A stretch of 64,000 bases of DNA from Schistosoma haematobium (GCF_000699445.3 NC_067200.1:11555256-11619255), one strand, 5' to 3'. Shown: positions 33,051 to 45,680, numbered from the stretch's first letter. Translations and numbers: made by a program. The notes: a model not told the origin generated them from the sequence alone.

Positions 33051-34311
33051 GAAGACTACAGCTTAATATTATCAATGTTAAAGTTGTAAATGGAAACCTG
33101 GTGTAAATGTTGTTTGATACTCCATTGTTATTGAAACTACTCCTGAATAAACTTGTAAGGCCGATCCTATTTTGATTTATCAAGGTGACATTCGTGAGAA
33201 ATCCATGAGATGCAAACGTCTTAGCGCATAGTTCACATGTAAGAAGTAACTTTTAGGAGTAATACAGTACACATTCCTGCTATTTTCTTGAATAACGTAA
33301 AGACGCGGATCCGTGTATAAATTACTAAAGGAAACATCGTTGCGCCCCTAGCCCCTAGCGTCACAGTAGTCGAAGTATAGACACGAGTAATGAGCGTCCT
33401 AGCCATCCTCACCAATGGCCCTCCAACTCCCTTTTATGGGCAAAACAACAGACATACACCACATACTGGTAGCGGATTTCCGGCTTTCTAATGTTAAACT
33501 TGCTTTCACGTAAGACATAATGCTTCCAACTCACCTAATAATGCTACGTGGTGTATTTTTAATAACAAGCCTCCTGCAATAGACCAATAAAACCCCTGAC
33601 TTGACTCCAAGATGTTAAGTGCGTGGGTCTCATAATCCTCCCGAGAACATTATTGGTATCCACTACTACTAGACGCTCAGTATTAGTTTGATTCGCTGAT
33701 GGGATAGTTATCCACAATACTGATGAAAATAACAAACCAGAGGCCGTCTTCTTTCCCTGTGCCTTATAACATCATAGATGAAAGTTACAAACGAACATGA
33801 GTGCAGCTAGAGAATCCCAGACAGCAGCAACATCTTTTTAGCTACAAAAAACCGTGATTTTCGATATCTACAAAATTATACTAAAAAAACGGAGTAACAT
33901 TTTGTCACATAAAAAAGCAAGGTTGCCCAAAGGGATGCACTGACTTGAGTAGCAGTAGCAAAAACCAAGAAATCAAAGCGGATTCGAAAAAAGGCTCCAA
34001 CATATGGAGTATTACATAAACTGCGGAATCTTAGCAAACTAAAATATTGATGTATGCAGCCACACCAAAATAAAAGTGGAAAGACACACACAACGAGGCA
34101 AGTGGACCATCATTGCTTTTAAAGATGGTGGAAACGATAATTCCCGCTTCGTTCTGATTAGTCTCTAAGTTCAATGTCAAAATTACGAAACGGAGTCAGA
34201 TTTAACTCCAGCGTTACTTTGACCTTTAAGTGCTCAGTAACCTCCGTCGGTGAACGACGCCACTCGATCGTTGCCTTATTTTGATGTGAGGTACTCTCAA
34301 AAGGTGACATT
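33051..34311. promoter_or_regulatory. Upstream region of THOC3
   Basis: 1.26 kb before the THOC3 start. The last 150 bp are less AT-rich (CCTCCGTCGGTGAACGACGCC). An AG at AAAAG just before GTGACATTATG could be a trans-splice or cis acceptor, but it lacks a strong pyrimidine tract. No TATA box is assigned. Confidence 0.3.
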
Positions 34312-34491
34312 ATGAAATCAGAAGAACTTATTCGCTTGAAAAGTTACTTTCTTAAGAATTCCCGTGTTAAGGATTTCTCTGGTTATGGGGGGAAAATACA
34401 TACACTTGGGTGGAATAGCAATGGGTCGAGATTAGCATCTGGATCATCTGACAAGCTTGTAAATATATACTCACTGGAATCCACAAGATTA
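34312..34491 (+). CDS. THOC3: THOC3 exon 1
   Basis: 60 codons from ATG, ending ...SLESTRL at donor GTTAGT. Contains blade 1 text ([21 protein letters not shown]). Confidence 0.9.
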
Positions 34492-37400
34492 GTTAGTTTA
34501 GATTTTGCTCTATCGGTTGTTTTCAGACAAAAGTACATAGTTTCCGAGGACATAATGAAAGCGTAGACCAACTTTGTTGGCACCCATCAGATAATGATGT
34601 TGTTGCAACTGTGGGTGCAGATAGTGCTATTCGTTTGTGGGACTGTCGGACCAAAAAAGATCCAATCACAGCACAATGTAAAGGGGAGAACATTAATTTG
34701 GCATGGTCACCGGATGCACGTTACATCGCTGTTGGTAGCAAAACAGATTTGGTATGCTTATTTAACCTCCTTTTTGCTCACACAGCTGTCTGTTTTCACT
34801 TTGTTATTTGTTAACCAATACATGCAATCAAATTAATGTTGTTTGTTAATGTACACAACTAAATTCGTTTTTACGACAAATATACTTTTAAACGCAATTA
34901 TAAGATTTATTCGAAACCAAAAGCAACTTTAGAATTTTACTTTGTATCTTAATTGACCAGCCTTGAAAGTGGCAGCGAGTTTCTGGTTTATTTTGTAAGA
35001 CCAAATAACTTCAATTTTGTTTTTAATCCATGTTCAGAAATTAGGGGTTCCTTGGTTTATTGTAGCTTCAATATCTTCAAACCATTTCATCTCAATTTTA
35101 CCTTTCAATAACTGTGAAAATGTTCCACTGTGAAGACATAACAAGACTTACGTTTAACCTCGTAGTTAACGTTAAGCACATTTTTAAGAGATCGGATCTA
35201 GCAGATGCCATGCCACATTAACATACGCCTGTTACCCCTCGTGGAGGAGAATACGCCGTCCACAAGCATTCTTAATCGAGATTTGTTTTGGACGATCCTT
35301 CCAAGTTGTTTCTAGTTGTTGTTCATCCTAATCATATCTGCTTTCATTTCTCGGTGCAGTGTGTCCTTTGGTCTTCCTCTTTTTCGTTTCCCTTAGGATG
35401 GAGTTTGATGATTTGCGCAATATATGTCCCATCCACTTCCGGCGTCTTTCCCTAATTTCCTCTTCGGGTGGAAGCTGGTTTGCTTTCTCTCACAGTAGGT
35501 TGTTAATGATAGTATCCGACCAATGTATGTTGAGTAATCTTGCGTAGACAACTGTTTATAAATACTTGTACATTTTTGATAGTGGTTGTACTAGTTCTCC
35601 AAGTTTCAGCTACGTACAGTAGAACTGTCTTGATGTTCGTATTGAGGATTTTGGCTTTGATATTGGTTTACAGCTGTTTTGAGTTTCATGTGTTCTTCAG
35701 CTGTAGGAATGCCACATTAACATAGCAAAATAAAATTGTTCCCAAATAAATCTCAGAGTAGTAGTAAAAAAACGATTAGGTACGAGAAAATAAGGGATAG
35801 GGGAGTTTCGGGAGTTATGTTCTAGAGAAAGACAGAGTATGTGCATCCTTGCTTTTGCAAACGACTCTGAGCCATGTCACCCAAAGTATAACGATTGTTG
35901 TCTATTTGTTATTCACTTTGGTAGGGTTTTTATTTAGATACCTAATTTGCGTGATTTAAGCATTTTGTTTACCAGCTAAATCCTATGTCCAAGATCTAAA
36001 AATATAACTATTTTTATTACCTCAGATCGCTAAAGTTCCGTTACCACGTTCATGGCTTTTGTCTTAAGTGCATAAATATGTTTGTTACCAGGTAGTTTTT
36101 ACTCCAGTAATAATTTTCGCGTTTTATTCATACTGAAGAGTTGTTTGCAAATCTATCTGCTTACCACTGTTTTAGGTTTCATGGTTTGATTTGCGTGCTG
36201 GTTTCAAAGTGGTACAGGCGGAACAGTTCACTTCAGAAATTAATGAATTCGCCTGGAACCCTAGCGGGGAAGCGTTTCTTTTAACTACTGGTCTTGGAAG
36301 TATATTAGTCTACAGGTTGGTACTTAATTACAATTCTTTTCAAAAGTAGCAAAAAATTTGCCAATCACACTGATCACATTTTTGAGGGAACTCATTTGGA
36401 AGCTATTGTTGTATATTTATCAATGAGACAAGAAGAAAACAAACTGACAATGAGAAATTAGACTTAAGTTTTGCGGCGAATAATTGCACTGATGGGTTAT
36501 GGGGATTTGAACTGATGCATACATTTATCAGGCTCTACGTTGTAACTGGCTGACTTAATACCCTGTAGCAAAACTACCGTGATTAATATGATAAAACTAT
36601 GAGGCCCACAAACTAAAGAACAACAGACTTAGAAAGACGAAGAGTCGCTTGTTTCCTACTGAGTGCGTAACAGTTGGTTCGTGCTACTTATCAGACTACA
36701 ACACATACTTCTCAGCTTCTTGTACTCGGCATATTCCTCCATATATTTTCCTGTAAAAATCTTACAATGTACTCGGATTTATTTTTTTATTTATTTTAAC
36801 ACATAGACATTGGTACAAGGAGGCACCAAATACATATGCGCCACACAAATCTCATTCGATATGTGTGAGGGCTGTGATACTGCCCGGGTGCCCAAACCGA
36901 AGCAGGTGGTTTTCTTAGGGGGCCACTCCCCGAGCCTTCGACCTGAAGGTCTGATCCACAAGGCAGTGGAGCATCGTAAGGAGATGCAGTCCCATGGAAG
37001 CCGGTGACCAACAATTGGTTCATACGCCATTTGTTCCCTCAGGATACTGGAGCCCATGTGCACAATTGGTTTGGAATCCGGTTAAAGCGCCGGACATTCG
37101 GTTATCGTCCTCTCAATTTCGTAAACAACACTGGTGCCACGAGAAGGCAGCGAGTAGGACTTCCCTGGCAGAGGCTATATACGCGTGGCCATGTGAGAGC
37201 ATTTCGAGAGGGAGAGCGGACTCTCCCCACTCTCGGCCATACCAGGGCATTTGGGGGCTTACTCGGATTACTTAAGAAATGTAGTTTTATCTGGTAAATA
37301 ATCCATCCTAACGTCTTATGAAAGCTTCAACCCTAATTCTACGGATCCTTGGAATTTATTGTGCACTTACTAACCATAAAATAGACTGAAAATTGTTTAT

Positions 37401-40400
37401 AATAGCGTATAGTTGGAAACTAGGTAGTGAAGTGGTAGTTGTGGTAGCATAGTAACTTTAATTATAGCAATTCAAAATATATGCCAACAGATCATGTTTT
37501 GTGTATTATTAGACAAATATAATATCGTCTTCATATTTGCTGGTAAGGTATTCCTATTTAAGTAAATAATTAACTCTATAATACCCTGGTTTCAAAACTA
37601 TCTTTTGACATATCGGCAATCTTACAAGAAATATACCGTAGCTATCTGATATACTAACTATTTGAAATGATAGGTTTTATTATTTGTGCTCCATAGGATT
37701 TCCTTTTGTTTGTGTTTTAAAGTACTCATTAATAGTATGTAACTCTAAAATATGGTTGACGGACATCAGTTTTACTTAGGTAGTGTGTCTGTCGATTGCA
37801 CGCAGTGCTAAACGGACAGGTTTGATGGAACGAAATAAACTTTTAAGTGTCTCCATTTCATGGTAACTGCATTTTATGCACTGTGAAAGTTCTGATTACT
37901 AATGTCATAGCACAGATATGTTTTTACAAATAATTTGTGGATATATTTTATAATGGAAGTGACGAAGTAATACAACAGATTACAAATTATTAGCGGACCA
38001 GTTCTTTTAATTGACTAAACTAAAAAATAATAAGCTATATTAAACAAGTTTTGTAAAAAGCCTTGACCAAATGAAATCCTCTCTTTCCAGTATCTACCAT
38101 TTTAAAAAATGTTACTTATTTTATTTGTATTCTCTCAGCATAATCACACTGATTATCAATTATTATTCTTACAGCCTCCTAATTCAGTAATAGTCTGAGT
38201 AGTATAAACTGACTGATCAATCTGAGATTTCTTATAAATAAAAAGCCTTTTGATTCTGTGATTTTTTTATCAAAGTGGGAAACCAGGTGACATGAAACGT
38301 GAAGCAAGTATCCAAGCTCACCCAGTCAATGCAATGTGTCTTCAATTTTCACCAACAGGTCATCAATTTGCTGTTGGTAGTGCAGATGCTCTGGTGTCCA
38401 TTTGGGATGCAAATGAATTTGTTTGCTTACGTACATTATCTCGGTAAGTTTATCGGATTTTTCAGTAACTTTATTTTTTCAAAACTATATTTTTTAAATT
38501 AGATTTCATTTATTAAATATAGGTTCATGAAAATGACTTCCATTCATTTCCTAACTGTAAGGGCTAGTAGCAATACTATCTGTTTGCTCAAATTGAAACA
38601 AATAAAGGAAGTTTCGAATCTGTGACTTAGTGGCTGAAAGTTAAACTCCTTAACCACTTAACTAACGTTTCATTCAAACTATATACAATATTTCAACTAA
38701 CCGTCCGTAATATTTTGATGATGTTCAATAGCCCCCAAATGTCCTGGTACGGCCGAGAATGTGGAGAGCCAGCTCTCCCTCGAAATGCTCTCACATGGCT
38801 ACGCGTATACAACCACTGCCTTCGCGGCAGGGGTGTTGTTTACGAAATCGAGAGGACAAAAAGCGAATGTTCGGTGCTTTAACCGGGCTGGTGTATATGA
38901 AGGATCCACCTAGGGGAGTTGGAAAATCCTGATTCCAAATCAGTGGTGTACATTGGTCCAGGATCCTGAAGGAACAAATGACATATGAACCAATTGTTGG
39001 TCACCGGCTACCATGGGACTGCATCTCCCGACATTGCTCCACTGCCTTGTGGATCAAACCTTTAGGTCAAGGGCTCCATGTGTGGCCCTCTAAGAAAACC
39101 GCTTGCTTTGATCTGGGCACGCGGGCAGTATCACAGCCCACACACAAATCAAGTGTCTTGCGTGGCGCATATGTATTCGGTACCTCTTTGTACCAATATT
39201 TATGTGTTCAAATAAATAAATAAGATACACAATAGAGGATTGAATAAAGAAATAAGAACCCAAAGAGATCTTATTAAAGGATTAAAAATATAATTGTTGT
39301 TAAAAATGTCAAAAAAAACAAAGTAGGGAATAAACATGTTGAAGAGCATAATAATTTTACAAACGAAGCTATTAAAAACTTTTCTACCACATCGATCTCG
39401 GATTAATATCAAGACTCATTGCTGTCTAACCGACAGGCGTTTCTAGTAGCCTAAGAAAAAAGCTCTTACACATAATCAGTTTGACGTATGCATCAATTTG
39501 TTTGCCAGGTTTATTTATTCAATGTACGTTTAGTCCTTCAAAGTTCAATAATACTAACTCATAATTATAAAGTCATTAAACTATTTATTCCTATAGTCTT
39601 AAATTTTGGTCATTTAAATCGTTTTTTATCTTTTATGTGTTTAGTTCACTTTAAACCGTTCTTTAGTCATTTTTATGTTGTTTCTGATTACATTCGATTT
39701 TCCTACTTATTTTATCATTTGATACAACTCATTTTAGTAACTTTAAATACTTAGCCAGTTTCTATAGTAGGACTTCAGAAAGCAATAACGAAACCCCTTC
39801 CATGGAAATAGTTCAAATCCAACTAGTTTTTTGTTATTATTTCTGAATCTTCAACGTTTTATCACGTTGTGTTTTCCTTTATACTTTCTTATCTCTGTCG
39901 TTAACATATTGTTTCTCGATGCTGCTTTAAATTGTGCTTGATTAACATTTCAACTTTAAACTAGCAAACAAAATAATAAGTAAATAAATAAGATACATTA
40001 TTCATCTTATCATTTTTGTTTACCTAGCATATCAACAAACCTCATTTATCTTGAAAGCAGAAAACATTTATTTTGATCATAAGTGTCTTCGAAGCATTGT
40101 TCGAGTATAGTGGAACAACTAAGTAAGCAATTTTGACGTTAGGCTTAGAGTGGCGAAACACTTGATGAGTCTTCATCAAATGAGGTGTTTGAAACACATT
40201 CTCCGTAGGTCTAACCACCGCCTGCATCGACGCATAATGTTTAGTGATGTAATAGTAGATTGGAAGAAAGTTAAATGCGAGAAAATTAAGACATGACATC
40301 AGTCCGTGTATCCACTGACTGTTGGGATGAGTCGTGTTTATAGGTTTAGACAGCTGACTGAGGTTCGTGTGACAATCTCGGTAAGTAGTTGAAAACTTTA

Positions 40401-42132
40401 AGCAGCATGGTTCAATACCGATCACAATCACGAAGGTGTATCCACTTTTTATTTTACTCCAGATTTTGGATTTCAGTATTCTTTAATATATTCCTTTTCG
40501 AACCATATTCTCAATGTTTAATCTTTCCCATTATCATTGGTATTACATTATTTTGACTGCTTTTGTATTCACCTTTTTAAATTCATATCGTTTTACTATT
40601 GTGCTGTGGTAATTTGAGTTAACACACACCTTTACCAAGCTCTATGGTTATCATGACTGACTTAAATAAAATGATGGGCTATTGTGATTATAAAAACTAA
40701 TGACTGTCACGAAGTATTATTCTTCTAATGTATCTTCTTCTCATCAATAGCTTAGAATGGCCAGTACGCACTTTGGGATTCTCTTATGATGGCAAGTTAA
40801 TTGCTGCAGCTAGCGAAGATCATTTCATTGATATTGGCCATGTACAAACAGGTAAGAATTGTAGCTTTTATTCATAATACAATTTTAATTTTAATTGGTA
40901 TTTTAGTAGAGCACGAGTATGAACGTTTGGATAACTATAAATATCTTTAAGGTTACTGATGCACTTAATTTATGAATGAAAACAGATGTAAAAGTTTAAT
41001 AGTGGAGTCTTTTTTTGTCATAAGCTAAAAATGTCCGAAAAAAATTAAAGTTTTCAATGTTTATCAAGATTGGAAAACAATCTAATTTGGGAAGTTATTG
41101 AAAACCAGAAAGCAATAGATAATTGTTCTGTCTTATAATGGGAAGTGCGCATTCATAACTTCATTGTGGATCGAACACAGTACATTCAGGTTTCTTAATT
41201 TTTAAATGACTGAGTCACCATCTTACTGTAATCAATCCAATATATTGTGCAACCATCTTTCATTGTCTTTGGTGATTAACTGCCTCACACTCGACACGGT
41301 TGCACTCTACTGGTCATTAATTCACACTACTGTTACTCCCAATGGAGCGTAGGCCGCCGACCTACCTTCTCCAACCCACTTTGTCCTAGGCCTTCCGTTT
41401 TAGTTCTATACAATTGTTCATTCTTCTCATGTCTGTCTCCGTTTCTCGACGTAATGTTTTCTTCGGTCAATTGTTGAGAAATGCCCGACAAAGGACTTGA
41501 AAAAACCGTTTGGATCCCGTCCGGGTTACTGCCGGTCCCAAGCCGGGATAAAGTAGGAGGGTTGAGCATGAGGTTAGTTACCCCATCCCGTAGTTAACTA
41601 ACTTGCTAAAAAAACGCTAACCATAAAAAATAATTCATTACTTCACACAACTTTCTGGCTCTATTAATATTATTATCTGCATTGTTGTGCTTATTCCACT
41701 TCACTATTAATGTAGAATGTAACAACTCAGACCGATACATATTTTGTCAGCCACACTGCTGTTTTTCATCTACTTATTTTCATATTCAAACTGAATTGAT
41801 TTCGTCAATTAAAAAAAGAACTCATTTAATTGTCTTTGTACTGTATATAAACTACCTTGTTCAATGAAACTTGTTACGATAAGTCAGTAATTGATTTTAG
41901 ACTTACCAATAACTTATAAGACAAGTGTTTAATTAATTTATTTATTTATTCTCCCCTCTCTCAAAATAATCTAACAGGTGAACAAGTCTATCAAGTTGGG
42001 ACACATGCATCGGCTACATTTGTACTTGCTTGGCATCCTCGACAGTATTTGTTGAGTTATTCAAGTGAAGCGAAATACGAACGAGATCAAGGTGTTATTC
42101 GATTATTTGGTTTAGTGAATGATGATTTATAA
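34312..42132 (+). CDS. THOC3: THO complex subunit 3 (THOC3/TEX1), WD40 protein, six exons, 322 aa
   Basis: THOC3 is a seven-bladed WD40 propeller of the nuclear THO complex, which couples transcription and splicing to mRNA export within TREX. Exons: 34312-34491, 34527-34751, 36176-36315, 38276-38443, 40751-40851, 41978-42132 (180+225+140+168+101+155 = 969 nt). All introns are GT-AG and every junction keeps frame. Diagnostic text: [89 protein letters not shown] and [12 protein letters not shown] at the C-terminus. Human THOC3 is 351 aa; the difference lies mainly in the N-terminal tail before blade 1. Intron 1 is 35 nt, the rest 1.1-2.3 kb and loaded with repeats. Confidence 0.94.
34527..34751 (+). 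CDS. THOC3: THOC3 exon 2
   Basis: 75 codons after a 35-nt intron (34492-34526, acceptor TTGTTTTCAG). Donor GTATGC. Blades 2-3, with RLWD and [11 protein letters not shown]. Confidence 0.93.
35180..35715 (-). pseudogene. RTE-type LINE 3' fragment in THOC3 intron 2
   Basis: Same family as 8110-8585: in minus sense [18 protein letters not shown], followed by the 3' end with TGTTAATGTGGCA near 35210. Antisense to THOC3. Confidence 0.65.
36176..36315 (+). CDS. THOC3: THOC3 exon 3
   Basis: 140 nt after acceptor CACTGTTTTAG. Encodes [29 protein letters not shown] and GLGSILVY. Donor GTTGGT. Confidence 0.92.
36440..36565 (+). repeat. RTE 3' UTR remnant in THOC3 intron 3
   Basis: GGCTCTACGTTGTAACTGGCTGAC matches the end of the RTE 3' UTR seen at 21380-21405. 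Only the tail is left. Confidence 0.5.
36780..37259 (-). mobile_element. R480 retroposon, copy 3, with 10-bp target duplication
   Basis: 480-bp element, tail (AAATA)n-like at 36780-36800 and sense 5' end at 37259. The target duplication TACTCGGATT is present at 36770-36779 and 37260-37269. This defines both ends exactly and shows that the family moves by target-primed retroposition. It lies in THOC3 intron 3, antisense to the gene. No tRNA-like B box or conserved frame was found. Confidence 0.85.
37270..38275. other. Rest of THOC3 intron 3
   Basis: AT-rich intron sequence without a recognised element. Confidence 0.45.
38276..38443 (+). CDS. THOC3: THOC3 exon 4
   Basis: 168 nt after acceptor TTTATCAAAG. 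The later AG at 38285-38286 (CCAG/GTGA) would give an immediate stop and is rejected. Encodes [17 protein letters not shown] and [12 protein letters not shown]. Donor GTAAGT. Confidence 0.93.
38731..39222 (+). repeat. R480 retroposon, copy 4
   Basis: Begins GCCCCCAAATGTCCTGGTAC and ends in CAAATAAATAAATAAG, in THOC3 intron 4 in sense orientation. Its duplication is not clear; only CAATAG is shared by the flanks. Confidence 0.75.
39223..40060. other. THOC3 intron 4, no recognised feature
   Basis: AT-rich intron sequence. Short frames here have no domain signature. Confidence 0.45.
40085..40680 (+). pseudogene. Old RTE 3' fragment in THOC3 intron 4
   Basis: Degenerate [35 protein letters not shown] and a 3' UTR ending TATGGTTATCATGACTGACTT. 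Sense to THOC3, many stops. Confidence 0.65.
40751..40851 (+). CDS. THOC3: THOC3 exon 5
   Basis: 101 nt, acceptor TCTCATCAATAG, donor GTAAGA. Encodes [18 protein letters not shown] and [14 protein letters not shown]. Confidence 0.94.
41060..41330 (-). repeat. Hammerhead-repeat relic in THOC3 intron 5
   Basis: Family A order is recognisable (GAAAACCAGAAAGCA, GTGCGCATTCATAAC, GTGGATCGAACAC, CCATCTTTCATTGTC, GACACGGTTGCACTCTACTGGTCA), but the ribozyme core is gone. Confidence 0.6.
41331..41480 (-). pseudogene. RTE 3' fragment in THOC3 intron 5
   Basis: Minus-strand text [20 protein letters not shown] then [18 protein letters not shown] resembles the C-terminal end of the second RTE family (E-T-D-M-x-R-M-N). 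Very short. Confidence 0.45.
41506..41640 (+). repeat. Retroelement leader fragment, copy 3
   Basis: GGTCCCAAGCCGGGATAAAG, GGAGGGTTGAGCATGAGGTTAG and TACCCCATCCCGTAG; the best-preserved of the three leader copies. Confidence 0.5.
41978..42132 (+). CDS. THOC3: THOC3 exon 6 (terminal)
   Basis: 155 nt, acceptor ATAATCTAACAG, TAA at 42130-42132. Encodes [20 protein letters not shown] ... [13 protein letters not shown]. An ATTAAA near 42269 could serve as polyadenylation signal; this is a guess. Confidence 0.93.
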
Positions 42133-45100
42133 GGATTTTATGTATGAACATAAAGAGTAGTGAAAGCGTAATAATGAAAACAACATCAGAAAATAATCTC
42201 TTTTTTGTAAATTGTATAAAATTGTATATTCTTAATGCAAATATTTATAATGAAAACTGTTGTAGATTCATTAAAAACACATGTATAATGTTACTTGTCT
42301 TACAGTTTACTAATTCATTGGGGTTTGAATCCCATCCTTGTCACCAATTCAATTGCATCTTAAGACGTCAACTAATATCATGTACTAAAGTTACCAGTCA
42401 GAAGTTTCTATTCTAATTTTGTCTATTCCTCAACTACTATTTCACCTTTAGCCTAATGTCCCAGACTTGACCGAATATACCAGCACTATTGATCTTCGGC
42501 CGACACAGCTAAGCTGTTATTGGTTCTGAATTTGTAAGCTCTTCCTTATACCCTGCTGTTACGTCCTTGATCTGTCTACTCACTTTTAGTGCTGAGGATA
42601 CTTGTCTAATCTAGATTAAGGCCTTAACGCGATAAGCTGATCGGCATAATCTTGAGGCTAGTATGCGTGAGTTCGAAGTGGGGTAGAGAGACAAAAACTA
42701 TTCTATCACCTGATTAGCTGATAAGCACTCGAGTGAGAAAAGACAAGTTAACTGGAACACTACTCGATTTATTCTCAATTCCGATCTGGCTCCCGGTTTC
42801 AGATCAGTATAAAAAGAGGACATGAATAAATAGATGACTAACCCGACCACAACGTTCAACAATTAGGAAAATACAATTATGTCCAAAACTGGAGATTAGC
42901 GTAGAAAATAGAGTACAAAATAATACGTTTAAATTATAATAGCTTTGGGACAAAAAGGGTTATGGCACTGAATCATACATCAAACGAAAGCTTATGATAT
43001 GTAGAATAGACTAGGGGCAAAAATAAATGTTACTGTTTTATAAGCTTTGATTTAATTAAATAACGTCTCGAAAAATAACTTCCGTAGTTTGTCAAGGTTT
43101 CTTGTTTCTCTGTTCACATCACCTACCTTATGTTGAAGAAGTCACAAACCTACTTCGATTACTATTACATTTCAAATAAATGTGGGCTTATATCCAAACA
43201 TACTTTAACGCCCCCCCCCACCGTAAAGTACAAAATCACAATCGTACACAAATAAGCCAAAAGTGGCTGTGAAAAATCGGTTGACAATGAAATAGAGATA
43301 ACGATGGTTGAAGGGTTAAACGGAAGCTTAAAGAAGACGCAATATATAAATATCATAGCTTCAGTTACTCAGTAAGTACACAAATAAAATATAAACAATA
43401 ATAATAATTTAAAAATCGTTTCATAATATTTGTCCAGTTATGTCAAAATCTTTATATAATCAGCTTCATTACGACTGGTGGAGATCTGTATTCACTGAGT
43501 AGTCGTTATTGGTAGATGTACCGAAATAACGCACTCGGGATTAGCTAACGTTAGAATACGCTCCTAGCTTCTCGAAGTATAAATAAATGAATGAAGTATT
43601 TCACAGTAAATGATGGTCAGTTTAGGCTACAAAATCACATTCAAGGTGATAAAATCAAACACAAAAATAAAAACTCAGCACAGACAGGTTCAAAAATAAT
43701 CAACTTAATGTAGCTGTGTGAAGGAAAAATGCATTGATCCAATGAAAGTACTGGTACTATGTGATCTAAACGAAAAGGTTTGCAATAAAAAAACTGGCTA
43801 CTCATAAGTAGCAACAGTTAAAATACATAAATCTCACAACCGCCGTGAACTTGTTTTGAGAATTACTTGAATCGATTGTGAACAAAATGAACGTTGTGGT
43901 GTGAATCTGTTTGGACGGATCGCTATTTCCTTAAGAATTGACTTCAGAATTACGTTGATTTCAAAGTTCCAAGACTAGGATTCATTCCAACATTGGGTGG
44001 AACATATTTCATAGAGAATATTGTATCGTGCACAATCTAATTTTCCTTCTCATTGTTTAAACTTAAATTATAAGTAAAGCTTTGAATAATTCAGTACTTG
44101 AAACTCAGGACCGAATTTCAATTAGTCTGTTGGTACATGTTTAATCAAACCTTACCAATAGTTATGTAGACGTCGTGCCCGTTGAACAAGTTAGCGGCCA
44201 TTTGGATCCAGTAATTTAGTTGCTGTTTAAAACGAAAAGTTGGTGAACTCAAAACTTGGATGTTCAGCTGATGAGTTCACTTATGGCCACAATCCATCCA
44301 TTCTGTACAAAATAGCTTATATTAGATGTAATAGCTTGCATCTTTTGATTCATTTCAGCTACCTTCGTTTGTCGATTCCTATCTGAAATTTATAATGACG
44401 AAATATTTTGTCCACTTCTAAATGTCTTACTCATGCATGCGTATTTTCTTGCTTGTTATAATTTCTAAGATTTAATTCTTCATCATACAGATAGATCGAT
44501 GAAGACCTTTTCTTGAATTGTTTGGCGAGTTGCACTGTTTTTGTCAGTAAATGTATGAAGCAGTCTAGGTCAATTGTATTAGAAAAGTAATATGTAAGAG
44601 AGTGTACTGCTGAATATCTTCGAGTCTACTCTGATACTTCACATAATAATCGACCTGAGAACGGTTTTTATTATAACTCTCAACGGTGTCCAATTTCCAG
44701 AAGTTGAAACAGAGTTGTGGGGAAAGTGTATTTCAAGTACAGAATAAATCAAACGACTAGCGAGGACACAATGAGAAGGACGGATTAATGAATTTTGTTT
44801 AACAGGCAAATATTTATGCGGATACGATTGAGTCATCAAGCGCTTTGAGTAAGTAGGAAAAATAAACGTGTAGATTATCATATGCATACTCAGTTGTACA
44901 AGTATGAATATGTATATGACATACAATTGGATAACTGTCCTCATTGAGGGTTGGCTGTATTATAATATTGTTATAGCAAATATTGTAAACTATAAATACC
45001 TCTGTTTTTCTGTACATTTATGACTCTTACTCAATTATTGTCTCCTCTATTTCCTCCATCTTTCGATTTATGACTGTGAGGTTCGACATTTTCGAATGCC

Positions 45101-45455
45101 GATAGTTGTATACTGTATTCTTCCTTAATCAAGTAGGGGACGTAACTATTACAAACGGTTCCATCACCACTACTATAACTGAAAATAAACACTGATATAG
45201 TTCATTCTTATAGATGAATAAAAGTGTACTACATCACGCATAAAGGAAGGCATGGATGAACATTCGGATTTATTGTACACCTGAAATAATTCAAAATATA
45301 TGTTTGAATATAATGAGTTCAATATGATTTACATATCCGGTTAACATTTAAATTTAAATACACTGAACTAGTTTGTATAACTTAACACTAATTAGTCAGT
45401 AAATTGTTGAATGTATACAGTATTAATGGATTGAATTAATCTAACTAATAAATAT
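42133..45455. other. Downstream of THOC3: no recognised gene
   Basis: 3.3 kb of AT-rich DNA that should hold the THOC3 3' UTR at its left end. A C9 run lies at about 43211-43219. No ribozyme core, LINE text or spliceable coding block was found. Confidence 0.4.
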
Positions 45456-45456
45456 C

Positions 45457-45680
45457 AGAAGGGGTTTTTGTGGATATTATAGTAATTTCAATAGTTAAGA
45501 TCATGAATCAATTGAAGCTAAACTACCACGGAAAACCTGGAAGCACTGGATGATTGTTTCGTCCTATCGTGGGATGCTCACTGATGAGGAGTCCCACAAT
45601 AAAACGAAGTGGCCGTCAAGTGCTTCCAGGTTTTCCATGGTGGTCTAACTTCAATTGACTCATGATCTCAACTATTGTAT
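45457..45680. repeat. Compact family B foldback, ribozyme remains in both arms
   Basis: The left arm (45460-45575, minus) has AAGCACTGGATGATTGTTTCGTCC. The right arm (45576-45680, plus) has GATGAGGAGTCCCACAAT, AAACGAAGTGGCC and GTCAAGTGC. The arms are inverted copies meeting at about 45578; the tRNA-like part is gone. Both cores carry changes. Confidence 0.8.

Noticed and set aside
34594..34836. Separate small genes in other frames of the THOC3 exons
   Set aside because: They are shadows of exon 2 and readthrough into intron 2. The six-exon model explains all the WD40 text.
36791..37297. Overlapping 60-100 codon frames on both strands
   Set aside because: They are translations of the R480 retroposon. 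Frames differ between its five copies.
44260..44300. CTGATGAGTTC as another hammerhead core
   Set aside because: No GAAA box, stem II or cleavage triplet follows at the right spacing.
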